Of a DNA stretch of 64,000 bases, positions 1 through 8,990 are shown in pieces. How positions within the stretch are numbered: position 1 is the stretch's first letter; each line of letters begins with the position of its first letter. The stretch is from Segatella baroniae B14 (lineage in GTDB: Bacteria; Bacteroidota; Bacteroidia; Bacteroidales; Bacteroidaceae). The notes below the pieces were generated by a model. That model was not told the DNA's origin. It did no database searches and was given only the letters and a program-made list of their open reading frames with translations. A program made the position numbers and the translations under genes. The stretch lies in the NCBI RefSeq assembly GCF_022024235.1, contig NZ_CP091799.1, positions 1,987,001 to 2,051,000 of the forward strand, in the 5' to 3' direction.

Positions 1-1
1 T

Positions 2-832
2 CATTGGAAGAAAGTTCTAATAATATTCTTTGATATCATACTAGCTGTATATATCGTAGTTGCTTTCACCGCGTTTAACAAACCCGATGAAAGCAATCGC
101 ATATGCACAAAAGTCACGATTGATATACAAGATGAAACGACCAATGGCTTTCTTGACGTCAATGAAATCAAGCATAGACTGAAACAGAATAATATGTATC
201 CATTGGCCAAGCCAATGAAATACATTAGCAGCAGAAATATAGAAGAAATGCTTAAATCAAGCGCATTTGTAAAAACTGCCGAATGTTATAAGACAGAAGA
301 TGGGCACATTTATATCAGTCTGACCCAACGAATGCCTATCGTTCGCATTAAAGCTGCTAATGGTGATGATTATTACGTCGATGATCACCACCAAATTATG
401 CCAAATACTAAATATACAAGCGACATGATCATCGCTACAGGATATATTAGCAAATGGTATGCACAGAAGTATATATCAGTGCTCTGTCAAGAATTAATGA
501 ATAACGATTTGTGGAAAAATTTGGTTGAACAAATCAATGTACTCCCCGATCGTGGAATCGAAATTATTCCGAGAATAGGACACCATATTGTCTTCCTTGG
601 GTATCTTCCTACAAGTAACAAACAAGCAGAAAGAAATCAGCAAATTGCGGAATTTACCAAGACCAAAATGGAACGTCTAGAAAAATTCTACAAATATGGA
701 TTATCTCAGGCTGGATGGAACAAATATTCTCATATAAGCCTCGAATTCGATAATCAGATTATCTGTAAGAAAATACAAGCAAAAGTTGAGGAAAAACCTG
801 AAGTTCAGGATATGAATCAAGTAACAGAATAA
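2..832 (+). CDS. ftsQ: Cell division protein FtsQ (5'-truncated by the window edge)
   Basis: The reading frame is open from the left edge of the window, so the true start lies outside it; the ATG at 194 is internal. The first visible residues (HWKKVLIIFFDIILAVYIVV) are a membrane segment, followed by a periplasmic part with a POTRA-like region and a beta domain, as expected for the bitopic divisome protein FtsQ that links early and late division proteins. Position directly upstream of ftsA and ftsZ supports the call more than sequence does, because Bacteroidota FtsQ is divergent. It ends 27 bp before ftsA and is probably cotranscribed with it. Confidence 0.85.
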   Translation, partial: HWKKVLIIFFDIILAVYIVVAFTAFNKPDESNRICTKVTIDIQDETTNGFLDVNEIKHRLKQNNMYPLAKPMKYISSRNIEEMLKSSAFVKTAECYKTEDGHIYISLTQRMPIVRIKAANGDDYYVDDHHQIMPNTKYTSDMIIATGYISKWYAQKYISVLCQELMNNDLWKNLVEQINVLPDRGIEIIPRIGHHIVFLGYLPTSNKQAERNQQIAEFTKTKMERLEKFYKYGLSQAGWNKYSHISLEFDNQIICKKIQAKVEEKPEVQDMNQVTE

Positions 833-859
833 AGAATAGAAAATCATATAAAAATAAGT

Positions 860-2323
860 ATGGCAAAGGAATTTATCGTAGCTATTGAACTTGGCTCATC
901 TAAGATGACAGGAATTGCAGGGCAAAAAAACCTTGACGGAAGTATTACCGTACTTGCTACCGTCCAGGAAAACGCAGAGTCATGCATTCGTAAAGGTGTG
1001 GTTTATAACATCGACAAGACAGGTCAATGTCTCACACACATCATAACCAAGTTGAAAAATATCCTGAAAGCTGATATTGCTCAAGTCTATGTCGGAGTAG
1101 GCGGCCAATCTATCCGAAGCATGAAAAACGTTATTGTAAAAGACCTTGTTACTGACACTATTGTTTCACAAGAAATGATAGATGAACTCATGGATACCAA
1201 TCGCAATATGAGTTATCCAGATCAGGAAATACTGCATGCTGCTACTCAAGAATATAAAGTAGACTATCAATATCAAGCTGACCCTGTAGGTATCCAATGC
1301 TCTCGATTGGAAGGAAACTTCCTGAACATCCTTTGGCGTAAAAATTTCTATCGTAACCTGAATACTTGCTTCGATAACGCAGGTATTGCTATTGCAGAAA
1401 TGTATCTAGCACCTTTAGCTTTGGCAGATATTGTACTAACAGATGCTGAAAAGCGCTCTGGCTGTATCCTTGTTGACCTCGGTGCAGAAACTACGACTGT
1501 ATCAGTATATTACAAAAATATCCTCCGCCATCTTGCAGTCATTCCGTTAGGAGGCAACAATATCACTAAAGACATCACTTCGCTCCAAATGGACGAGCTC
1601 GATGCAGAAAAGATGAAACTAAAATATGCATGTGCCTATACAGAGAATAGTGCGATTGATGAAACGCTCACCTACTCTATCGATAAGGATCGCAAGATTG
1701 ATAGCAAAACCTTTATCGAGATTATCGAAGGTCGTGTGCAGGAAATCGTTGAGAACGTATGGTTCCAAGTACCAAATGAATACAGTGGCAAACTGTTAGG
1801 TGGCCTCATTCTTACAGGTGGTGGTGCCAATATGCCTAACATAGAGAAAGCTTTCCGCACATTTAACAATCATATTCAGATTGAGAAGATCAGAATAGCA
1901 AAGTTTGTAAACACCACGATTCACTCAACAGATCCACTCATCACAGAAAAAGACGGAAGACTAAATACCGTTCTTGGTCTTTTAGCGAAAGGTGATATGA
2001 ACTGTGCTGGCGATGAAATCAGAAATGATCTCTTTAGCGGAATCGATCAGAAACCGGTAAATGCAAACAATACAGACAATCGCAACACACGTAACATCAA
2101 TGAAACCATAACCACAGGTATCGTTCCAACAGCTGCAGAAAAAAAACAAGCAGAAGAAGATGCCCGAAAGAAAAAAGAAGCTGAGGATGAAGCAAAACGC
2201 ATTGCTGAGGAAGAAGAAGCAAAACGCATCGCTGAAGAGAAAAGAAAAAATAGTTTCACTCATAAGGCTATGAACAATATCAAAGGATTCTTCAAAAAGA
2301 TGATAGAACCCGAAGATGAATAA
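860..2323 (+). CDS. ftsA: Cell division protein FtsA
   Basis: An actin-fold ATPase that tethers FtsZ filaments to the inner membrane. The phosphate-1 loop is seen near the N-terminus (AIELGSSKMTG), phosphate 2 around residue 200 (ILVDLGAETTTVSVY) and the adenosine motif near residue 315 (LILTGGGANMPN). At 487 aa it is longer than E. coli FtsA (420) because of a C-terminal tail: a linker, then a strongly charged Glu/Lys/Arg helix (about residues 425-465) containing the near-repeat AKRIAEEEEAKRIAEE, then a basic amphipathic segment ending in FFKKMIEPEDE that is a good membrane-targeting-helix candidate. It lies between ftsQ and ftsZ on the same strand. Confidence 0.96.
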   Translation: MAKEFIVAIELGSSKMTGIAGQKNLDGSITVLATVQENAESCIRKGVVYNIDKTGQCLTHIITKLKNILKADIAQVYVGVGGQSIRSMKNVIVKDLVTDTIVSQEMIDELMDTNRNMSYPDQEILHAATQEYKVDYQYQADPVGIQCSRLEGNFLNILWRKNFYRNLNTCFDNAGIAIAEMYLAPLALADIVLTDAEKRSGCILVDLGAETTTVSVYYKNILRHLAVIPLGGNNITKDITSLQMDELDAEKMKLKYACAYTENSAIDETLTYSIDKDRKIDSKTFIEIIEGRVQEIVENVWFQVPNEYSGKLLGGLILTGGGANMPNIEKAFRTFNNHIQIEKIRIAKFVNTTIHSTDPLITEKDGRLNTVLGLLAKGDMNCAGDEIRNDLFSGIDQKPVNANNTDNRNTRNINETITTGIVPTAAEKKQAEEDARKKKEAEDEAKRIAEEEEAKRIAEEKRKNSFTHKAMNNIKGFFKKMIEPEDE

Positions 2324-2368
2324 TCTTTCTTCTTGCAGAAATAGTTTAAAACATTTAATAGTACGACA

Positions 2369-3709
2369 ATGGCTGATAATAATATAAATAGTCCGATCGT
2401 TGATTTCGGAGAACCAGAACAGGAACATAGCATCATCAAAGTAATCGGAGTTGGTGGTGGCGGTGGAAACGCTGTTAACCATATGTACCGCGAAGGTATT
2501 CACGATGTATCATTTGTATTGTGTAATACTGATGCACAGGCTCTTAACGACTCACCTGTACCAGTACATCTTCAATTAGGTGCAGAAGGTCTTGGTGCCG
2601 GTAATAAACCAGAAAGAGCAAAAGCTGCTGCCGAAGAAAGTATCGAAGATGTCAAAAACATGCTCAACGATGGCACGAAAATGGCATTCATAACAGCCGG
2701 AATGGGTGGCGGTACTGGTACAGGAGCAGCTCCAGTAATTGCACGTGAATCAAAAGAACTCGGTATCCTTACTGTGGGTATCGTAACCATACCATTCCGA
2801 TTTGAAGGAGACAAGAAAATAGATCAGGCTCTCGACGGCGTAGAACAGATGTCTAAACACGTAGATGCTCTTTTGGTCATCAATAATGAGCGACTCCGCG
2901 AAATATACCCTGCTCTTACTGTACTCGATGCATTTGGCAAAGCAGATGATACTCTAAGTGTAGCTGCAAAAAGTATTGCAGAAATCATCACAAACCATGG
3001 TCTTATCAATCTTGACTTCAATGACGTTAAGACTGTATTAAAAGATGGTGGTGTAGCTATCATGAGTACTGGATACGGTGAAGGCGAAGGCCGCGTTAAA
3101 AAAGCTATCGAAGATGCACTCAACTCTCCTTTGTTGAATGACAACGATATTTTCAATGCCAAGAAAATTTTGTTAAGCATCAACTTTAGCAGCGACAAAA
3201 ATAATGGTGAAGGCGCAGGCTTGATGATGGAAGAAATGAACGATGTAAACGACTTCATGGCGAAGTTTGGCAGCGATTTCGAAATAAAATGGGGACTTGC
3301 TCTTGATCCTGAACTCGGCAAACGCGTAAAAGTAACCATCTTAGCAACAGGTTTTGGCTTGGAAAATGTAGATGGAATGAGTACACGTCTCAATAAATCT
3401 GCTCAAGAAGAAGCAGCTCAACGCGCAGAAGAAGAAGAAAAAGCAGAGCAAATGCGCCAACGTCGTATCCATTATTATGGCAAAGACGGAAAAACAAATC
3501 TATACAAACGCAGACCTAACATCTATCTCTTCCGTCCTGAAGATCTTGATAATGAAGATGTTATCATATCTGTAGAGAATACGCCAACCTACAAGCGTAC
3601 TCACCAAATGCTTGAGGAAATCCGTAAACAAGCAACAGGACTAGTTATGGAAAATAATAACGAAGACAAACCAGATTCACCTACACCAGGAGTTATTAGC
3701 TTTGCTTAA
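2369..3709 (+). CDS. ftsZ: Cell division protein FtsZ
   Basis: Tubulin-like GTPase that forms the cytokinetic ring. The signature GGGTGTGAA lies at residues 113-121, and the N-terminal nucleotide-binding glycines (VIGVGGGGGNAVNHM) at about 25-39. The GTPase and C-terminal domains end near residue 335; a charged linker (AQRAEEEEKAEQMRQRR) and a region containing YKRRPNIYLFRPEDLD follow, as in other Bacteroidota FtsZ proteins of about 430-450 aa. The C-terminus PGVISFA is the likely FtsA-binding tail. It is the last gene of the division run and converges on recO, the two stop codons overlapping by 4 bp. Confidence 0.97.
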   Translation: MADNNINSPIVDFGEPEQEHSIIKVIGVGGGGGNAVNHMYREGIHDVSFVLCNTDAQALNDSPVPVHLQLGAEGLGAGNKPERAKAAAEESIEDVKNMLNDGTKMAFITAGMGGGTGTGAAPVIARESKELGILTVGIVTIPFRFEGDKKIDQALDGVEQMSKHVDALLVINNERLREIYPALTVLDAFGKADDTLSVAAKSIAEIITNHGLINLDFNDVKTVLKDGGVAIMSTGYGEGEGRVKKAIEDALNSPLLNDNDIFNAKKILLSINFSSDKNNGEGAGLMMEEMNDVNDFMAKFGSDFEIKWGLALDPELGKRVKVTILATGFGLENVDGMSTRLNKSAQEEAAQRAEEEEKAEQMRQRRIHYYGKDGKTNLYKRRPNIYLFRPEDLDNEDVIISVENTPTYKRTHQMLEEIRKQATGLVMENNNEDKPDSPTPGVISFA

Positions 3710-4431
3710 GCAAAAAGACTTTTAAGGACATCTATAGATTTTAATTCCGGAAATCCCGGAATATGAAGACGATAATATAAAAGTATCACCTCTGTACAAT
3801 GATTACGCTCCTCGCGTGACATCGTATAGAGGTGCATTGTTTTATAGGACAATCGCATCAATAAAGCTATCAAGCTAGATTCTTTCGAGGATACATAATC
3901 TTTATGAATAGGAACCAAAGAAGAAAAACACGCATTTCTAAGATCAAAGATATCCCCCGGATGGTAATCCTCTAAGTTAGGATAAAAACCCAAAAATAAA
4001 GAAAGCTTCATCATAAACACCAAATGAAAATTTGAAAAAGAAGAAACTGCACCATCAAGCCACCTCATGCTGTTGTGTATATAAGAGAACAAAGGGATAT
4101 TCTGCTGCTCATCACGAGTAGCATATAGCAAAAATTCAGCCATAAACATTGAAATAGCCAACTTGAATGCATCAAAAGGGACTGAACAATAAGGAAATTC
4201 AATGGCAATATCTTGAAGATGCTGCAACTTACTGTTACTTCGATAGTCATATTCAACAACAAGTAGTGTTAAAGGCTGGAAAAATTGCTTTTTATATTTG
4301 CCTTTCTTAGAGGAAGAAACATGGCAAATAAATGAAATTCTGCCCTGCTCCTCAGTCAACATATCCACAATCTGTTGCGAATCCTTAAATTTTATCGAAT
4401 GGAGCACAATTGCTCTAGTTTTTACCAACAT
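3706..4431 (-). CDS. recO: DNA repair protein RecO
   Basis: RecO loads RecA on SSB-coated single-stranded DNA together with RecR in the RecF pathway. The N-terminal OB-fold begins MLVKTRAIVLHSIKFKDSQQIVDMLTEE in register with RecO families (positions given as the first 28 residues; start ATG at 4431). An upstream in-frame ATG at 4467 would add 12 residues before this conserved start and is less likely. The C-terminal helical part lacks an obvious four-cysteine zinc finger. Length is 241 aa, typical for the family. It converges on ftsZ with 4 bp overlap of the ends and stands alone on this strand. Confidence 0.85.
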   Translation of the reverse strand: MLVKTRAIVLHSIKFKDSQQIVDMLTEEQGRISFICHVSSSKKGKYKKQFFQPLTLLVVEYDYRSNSKLQHLQDIAIEFPYCSVPFDAFKLAISMFMAEFLLYATRDEQQNIPLFSYIHNSMRWLDGAVSSFSNFHLVFMMKLSLFLGFYPNLEDYHPGDIFDLRNACFSSLVPIHKDYVSSKESSLIALLMRLSYKTMHLYTMSREERNHCTEVILLYYRLHIPGFPELKSIDVLKSLFA

Positions 4432-4503
4432 CTCGAATAATTCAATTATTTTAGGGCAAAAATACAAAAAAACATCAGTTTTCTAAAATTTTTCGTTCAA
4501 AAG

Positions 4504-4535
4504 TTTGGAGGAATAAAAATAATATCTTAACTTTG
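4504..4535 (+). promoter_or_regulatory. Promoter of tRNA-Glu and rpsT
   Basis: A -33 TTTG (4504-4507), 20 bp, then a -7 TAACTTTG (4528-4535), the Bacteroidota housekeeping consensus. It lies 20 bp before the tRNA-Glu gene. The same 20-bp spacing is seen at the other tRNA promoters in this window. Confidence 0.8.
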
Positions 4536-4555
4536 CACCCGCAAAATAAAGCCAA

Positions 4556-4627
4556 GGTCCCTTCGTCTATCGGTTAGGACGAGAGATTTTCATTCTCTAA
4601 AGAGGAGTTCGACTCTCCTAGGGACTA
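4556..4627 (+). tRNA. tRNA-Glu (anticodon TTC)
   Basis: Cloverleaf of 72 nt. The acceptor arms GGTCCCT and AGGGACT pair with one G-T pair; the anticodon arm is AGAGA, loop TTTTCAT, TCTCT, giving anticodon TTC; the T arm is GGAGTTCGACTCTCC. No CCA is encoded. It is 25 bp upstream of rpsT and most likely on the same transcript. Confidence 0.95.
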
Positions 4628-4652
4628 CGAAAAATAAAAAGAAGAAACAAAG

Positions 4653-4907
4653 ATGGCAAATCACAAATCATCAATCAAGAGAATCCGTCAGGATAAGAAG
4701 AAGGCTTTGCACAATAAGTATTATGCAAAGACTATGCGCAATGCTGTCCGTAAGTTGCGCGCTACTTCTGAAAAGGATGAAGCAGTTAAGCTCTATCCAT
4801 TGGTTCAGAAGATGTTAGATAAGTTGGTTAAAACCAATATTATTCACGCTAATAAGGCTGCAAACCTCAAATCAGGTTTAGCACTTCATATCAACAAATT
4901 AGCTTAA
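4653..4907 (+). CDS. rpsT: 30S ribosomal protein S20
   Basis: An 84-aa, strongly basic protein that binds 16S rRNA in the small subunit. The start [17 protein letters not shown] and the helical Lys/Arg pattern are diagnostic, and length matches S20 (about 84-88 aa). It follows tRNA-Glu by 25 bp without a separate promoter, and ends 17 bp before a strong intrinsic terminator, so tRNA and S20 probably form one transcript that is processed. Confidence 0.97.
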   Translation: MANHKSSIKRIRQDKKKALHNKYYAKTMRNAVRKLRATSEKDEAVKLYPLVQKMLDKLVKTNIIHANKAANLKSGLALHINKLA

Positions 4908-4923
4908 TTTAGCTATTTTGTCA

Positions 4924-4966
4924 GAACAAGGCTGAAGTCTTTATAGATTTCAGCCTTGTTCTTTTT
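4924..4966 (+). terminator. Intrinsic terminator of rpsT
   Basis: Perfect 13-bp stem (GAACAAGGCTGAA with TTCAGCCTTGTTC) followed by five T residues. Confidence 0.93.
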
Positions 4967-5076
4967 ACATATCCTTCTATTATCCATATCACGAAGAAAC
5001 CATTTTTAAAGACTTTTTTAGCATATTTTATGGGCTATTTTAGTCGTCTTTTATTCCCTATTTCATTGTTTTTTAG

Positions 5077-5084
5077 TATCTTTG
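5077..5084 (+). promoter_or_regulatory. -7 box of the gyrB promoter
   Basis: TATCTTTG followed by CACG, 26 bp before the gyrB start. No clear -33 TTTG at the usual distance. Confidence 0.65.
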
Positions 5085-5110
5085 CACGTAAATAATACTA
5101 ATCAAAACAA

Positions 5111-7087
5111 ATGGCAGAAAATCAGAATAACGAGGCAAATTACTCGGCCAGTAATATTCAAGTTCTAGAAGGACTTGAAGCTGTACGTAAGCGTCCTGCT
5201 ATGTACATTGGAGACATAAGCGAAAAAGGCCTCCATCACTTGATCAATGAGACGGTAGACAACTCTATTGATGAAGCTATGGCTGGTTATTGTACAGACG
5301 TTCAAGTTACTGTTAACGAAGATGGTTCTATTACTGTAGAAGATAATGGTCGTGGTATTCCTGTTGACGAGCATAAGAAATTACACAAATCTGCCCTTGA
5401 AGTTGTCATGACAGTTCTACACGCTGGAGGTAAATTCGACAAGGGTTCATATAAAGTATCAGGTGGTCTCCATGGTGTAGGTGTAAGTTGTGTTAACGCA
5501 CTTTCTACACACATGAAGTCTCAAGTATTTCGCGACGGTAAGATATATCAGCAAGAATACGAAAAGGGTAAGCCTCTTTATCCTGTAAAAATTGTCGGCG
5601 AAACAGATAAACGTGGTACATGCCAGCAATTTTGGCCAGACCCTACGATTTTCACAACAACAACATTCCAGTGGGACATCATAGCTCGACGTATGCGTGA
5701 ACTTGCTTATCTAAACGCTGGTATCCGCATTACTCTGACTGACCTTCGTCCAAATGCTGAAACAGGAAAAACTCGTCAAGAAGTATTCCACGCTGTCGAA
5801 GGCTTGAAAGAATTCGTTCGCTATGTCGATCGTCATCGTACCCATTTGTTCGATGATGTTATTTATCTGAAAACTGAAAAACAGGGTGTGCCTATCGAAG
5901 TAGCCGTAATGTACAATACTGACTACTCTGAGAATATTCACTCTTATGTTAACAATATCAACACTATCGAGGGTGGTACACACCTCACAGGATTCCGTAC
6001 TGCACTTACTCGAACGCTGAAAGCTTATGCAGATAACGATTCTGCTATCTCAAAACAGATAGAAAAAGCTAAGATTGAAATTGCTGGTGAAGACTTCCGA
6101 GAGGGTTTAACTGCTGTTATCTCTATCAAAGTAGCAGAACCTCAATTCGAAGGTCAGACTAAGACCAAACTTGGTAACAGTGAAGTTGCTGGTGCTGTAC
6201 AGCAAGCTGTAGGAGAAGCATTAAGCGATTATCTTGAAGAACATCCTTCTGAAGCTAAAGCTATCTGCGAAAAGGTGATTCTTGCAGCTACAGCGCGTAT
6301 CGCAGCTAGAAAAGCACGTGAAAGTGTTCAGCGTAAGAATGTAATGACCGGTGGCGGTCTTCCAGGTAAATTAGCAGACTGTTCTAACAAAGACCCAAAA
6401 CAATGTGAGATTTTCCTTGTCGAGGGTGATTCGGCTGGTGGTTCTGCTAAACAGGGCCGTGACCGTTATACACAGGCTATCCTTCCACTACGCGGTAAAA
6501 TTTTGAACGTTGAAAAAGTGCCATGGCACCGAGTATTCGAAGCTGAATCTGTTATGAATATCATTCAGAGCATTGGTGTTCGATTTGGCGTAGAAGGTGA
6601 GGCAGACCGTGAGGCAAACATCGATAAGCTCCGTTATGACAAGATTATTATCATGACCGATGCCGATGTCGATGGTTCTCACATCGACACTCTGATCATG
6701 ACACTATTCTTCCGCTTTATGCCTAAAGTTATCGAGGAGGGACACTTATACATAGCTACTCCACCGCTCTATAAATGTACTTTCAAGAATAAAGTGAGTG
6801 AATATTGCTATACAGACCAACAACGACAAGCATTTATTGACAAATATGGCAATGGTATCGATGATGGCAAGAGTATTCACACACAGCGATACAAAGGTCT
6901 TGGTGAGATGAATCCTGAACAGTTATGGGAAACGACAATGGATCCAACTAGCCGATTACTGAAGCAGGTAACTATTGAAGATGCAGCAGAAGCTGACGAA
7001 ACGTTCTCTATGCTTATGGGCGATGATGTTGAACCACGTCGCGAATTTATTGAGCAGAACGCAACCTATGCAAATATCGACGCATAA
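5111..7087 (+). CDS. gyrB: DNA gyrase subunit B
   Basis: The ATPase subunit of gyrase, which with GyrA introduces negative supercoils. The GHKL ATP-binding motifs are present: the Asn box within NETVDNSIDEA, DNGRGIPVDEHK near residue 77, and GGLHGVGVSCVNALS near 117. The TOPRIM motifs EGDSAGGSAKQGRD (about 437) and DADVDGSHI (about 517) follow, then the GyrA-binding C-terminus with QRYKGLGEMNPEQLW. It is 658 aa, the usual short Bacteroidota type without the Gram-negative insertion. It is monocistronic: its own promoter in front and a strong terminator behind. Confidence 0.97.
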   Translation: MAENQNNEANYSASNIQVLEGLEAVRKRPAMYIGDISEKGLHHLINETVDNSIDEAMAGYCTDVQVTVNEDGSITVEDNGRGIPVDEHKKLHKSALEVVMTVLHAGGKFDKGSYKVSGGLHGVGVSCVNALSTHMKSQVFRDGKIYQQEYEKGKPLYPVKIVGETDKRGTCQQFWPDPTIFTTTTFQWDIIARRMRELAYLNAGIRITLTDLRPNAETGKTRQEVFHAVEGLKEFVRYVDRHRTHLFDDVIYLKTEKQGVPIEVAVMYNTDYSENIHSYVNNINTIEGGTHLTGFRTALTRTLKAYADNDSAISKQIEKAKIEIAGEDFREGLTAVISIKVAEPQFEGQTKTKLGNSEVAGAVQQAVGEALSDYLEEHPSEAKAICEKVILAATARIAARKARESVQRKNVMTGGGLPGKLADCSNKDPKQCEIFLVEGDSAGGSAKQGRDRYTQAILPLRGKILNVEKVPWHRVFEAESVMNIIQSIGVRFGVEGEADREANIDKLRYDKIIIMTDADVDGSHIDTLIMTLFFRFMPKVIEEGHLYIATPPLYKCTFKNKVSEYCYTDQQRQAFIDKYGNGIDDGKSIHTQRYKGLGEMNPEQLWETTMDPTSRLLKQVTIEDAAEADETFSMLMGDDVEPRREFIEQNATYANIDA

Positions 7088-7099
7088 CAATAATAGATA

Positions 7100-7136
7100 T
7101 AGGCGGACGGCTTTCCGTCCGCCTATCATTTTTTTA
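7100..7136 (+). terminator. Intrinsic terminator of gyrB
   Basis: GC-rich stem (TAGGCGGACGG with CCGTCCGCCTA, loop CTTT) followed by a T-rich tract. It sits just before the start of the next gene. Confidence 0.92.
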
Positions 7137-7145
7137 TGCATTCCC

Positions 7146-8066
7146 ATGCGAATTTCATTACTATTATTTTTACTTTTACAACTTACCCACTTACAGGCTC
7201 AAGAATTTAATTGTTACTGGATATGTCATCCAGAAGCTGATGATTCATCGCAAATACAATTTCAGCACACTTACCGATCGATAAAACGCCCCCAACAAGC
7301 ATCACTGACAGTTGCCAGTACAGGACGGTTTCAAGTCTTTGTGAACGAGAGAAATGTATCCAGGGATGTTCTTTTACCATCCATGGCGCATTCTAACAAT
7401 ACTGCACAAGCTATCAGTTTCGACATAACACGCTTTTTAGATGAACAGTATAACACCATCGCTATATGGTATTCACCTATAGAAGGGATTAAGACTGACA
7501 AACAGATATCAGCATGTTATTCAGGCTTGGATTACGATGGCAAACCATTCAGCCATTTTGCTGATGGAAGCTGGAACTGTAAGACAACAGGAATGTATAC
7601 TTTACCGGGCAACGAAGAATATATAGACGGAAGAAGAAAAAATGCCTTATGGAAAAGTACAGATACAGGGAACCTCGATTGGAAAAATCCATGCACTTCC
7701 TCTGATACAACTCACTTTACGTACATCTTAAACACATCCATATATCCATCACAGCACATCGTAAAGCATCTGGAACCTGTAAATATCAGTACTGACAACC
7801 TTGGTACTCACGTAGATTTCGGTCGAACATTCACAGGCTGGATTCGAATTACCTTAAGGGAGGCCAAAATGGGTGAAGAAATCCAAATAGGAGGCCTTAC
7901 CTACATCTGTACAGGTGAAATGGATGAACAAGCTTGTCGAAAATTTACTTATGACACCCAGAAAACTGTATTAATAACGGGTGACAGCGATTTTAAACCA
8001 GAACAAATACAGTCTATAGAAGGTCTGGAAATCGTACCATATATTCATAACAGTTATCTCTATTAA
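7146..8066 (+). CDS. Secreted protein resembling the N-terminal region of GH78 alpha-L-rhamnosidases
   Basis: The start at 7146 gives a typical signal peptide (MRISLLLFLLLQLTHLQAQ); longer in-frame starts would lie inside gyrB and cross its terminator. The mature part of about 285 aa looks all-beta and has rhamnosidase-like features: a tryptophan-containing opening, TASTGRFQVFVNERNVSRDVL-like strand pattern (a ligand-binding jelly roll), and an HVDFGRTFTGWIRI-type segment that in GH78 proteins precedes the catalytic barrel. The (alpha/alpha)6 catalytic domain is absent, so enzymatic activity is unlikely; carbohydrate binding is an inference. The next gene, 29 bp downstream, is an AraC regulator. 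Confidence 0.5.
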   Translation: MRISLLLFLLLQLTHLQAQEFNCYWICHPEADDSSQIQFQHTYRSIKRPQQASLTVASTGRFQVFVNERNVSRDVLLPSMAHSNNTAQAISFDITRFLDEQYNTIAIWYSPIEGIKTDKQISACYSGLDYDGKPFSHFADGSWNCKTTGMYTLPGNEEYIDGRRKNALWKSTDTGNLDWKNPCTSSDTTHFTYILNTSIYPSQHIVKHLEPVNISTDNLGTHVDFGRTFTGWIRITLREAKMGEEIQIGGLTYICTGEMDEQACRKFTYDTQKTVLITGDSDFKPEQIQSIEGLEIVPYIHNSYLY

Positions 8067-8095
8067 AAGAGAAATAAAATAAGATTCTTTTATAA

Positions 8096-8980
8096 ATGAT
8101 ATTGGATAAAATAGAGCCTATTACAATTTTTTCTGCAAAAATAGCCAGTAAAAAGGATTTATATATTGAAAATGACCTCATCCTCTTTGACGAAGTCAAC
8201 GAATTACCGTTGCCTGCAGAAAGCCGTAAAATGGGGTGCATACTATTAGCTTTATGCCTAAAAGGTCATGCGGAATATATTGTAGATACAGATAAACTCA
8301 TTGTTCATCCAAATGACTTGATGATTATCAACGAAGGACAATTAACAGAAGATTATAAACTTTCTGAAGATTGCAGTGGCATTGCAATAATGCTTTCACA
8401 AGACTTTTTACAGGAAATCATCGAAGGAGTTAATGAGATTTCATCTTTATTTTTATTCTCACGCACCCACCCTATCCTCAGCCTGCAACCTGAAGAAGTT
8501 AATGCTATCATTAACTACTTTCAACTGCTCAAAGAGAAAGTTCAAAATAAAAACCATCATTTTCGCAAAGATACTGTCAGAATGCTGATTTCTTCTATGA
8601 TATACGATGTCAGCAACGCTATCTATCGCATACAGCACATCAATATCAAGCGACAATCAAGAGGAGAAATTATACTAGCAAAATTCATTTATTTGGTAGA
8701 ACAGAATTTCAAAAGTGAGAGACGAGTAAGCTGGTATGCACAGAAACTATGTATAACCCCAAAATATCTATCTGAGATTATCAAACAGGTAAGCCATCGC
8801 ACACCTAATGAATGGATAGACTATTACGTCACTAGAGAACTTAAAGTATTACTCAAAAACTCTGGAAAAAGCATAAAAGAAATAACCCTAGAAATGAATT
8901 TTGCTAACCAATCATTTCTTGGAAAGTTCTTCAAAGAACACGTAGGCATGTCACCTACAGAGTATAGAAGGCTCCATTAG
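8096..8980 (+). CDS. AraC family transcriptional regulator
   Basis: 294 aa. The N-terminal 180 residues form a cupin-like sensing domain (LALCLKGHAEYIVDTDKLIVHPNDLMIIN resembles the beta-barrel of AraC sensors). The C-terminal 100 residues contain two helix-turn-helix units, the second with the family signature (TLEMNFANQSFLGKFFKEHVGMSPTEYR). A soluble cytoplasmic DNA-binding protein; the ligand is unknown. It follows the secreted rhamnosidase-like gene by 29 bp and may be cotranscribed with it. Its 3' end and that of the convergent DUF3109 gene lie in one perfect hairpin. Confidence 0.88.
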   Translation: MILDKIEPITIFSAKIASKKDLYIENDLILFDEVNELPLPAESRKMGCILLALCLKGHAEYIVDTDKLIVHPNDLMIINEGQLTEDYKLSEDCSGIAIMLSQDFLQEIIEGVNEISSLFLFSRTHPILSLQPEEVNAIINYFQLLKEKVQNKNHHFRKDTVRMLISSMIYDVSNAIYRIQHINIKRQSRGEIILAKFIYLVEQNFKSERRVSWYAQKLCITPKYLSEIIKQVSHRTPNEWIDYYVTRELKVLLKNSGKSIKEITLEMNFANQSFLGKFFKEHVGMSPTEYRRLH

Positions 8981-8990
8981 CCTTCTATAC
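8962..8990. terminator. Perfect palindrome at the convergent araC/DUF3109 ends
   Basis: A 12-bp perfect stem (GTATAGAAGGCT with AGCCTTCTATAC) with a 5-nt loop. It contains the last codons and stops of both convergent genes. There is no T tract on either strand, so it may protect 3' ends or terminate weakly in both directions. Confidence 0.55.

Noticed and set aside
6975-7145. Longer start of the secreted protein inside gyrB
   Set aside because: It would cross the gyrB terminator and hide a good signal peptide starting at 7146.
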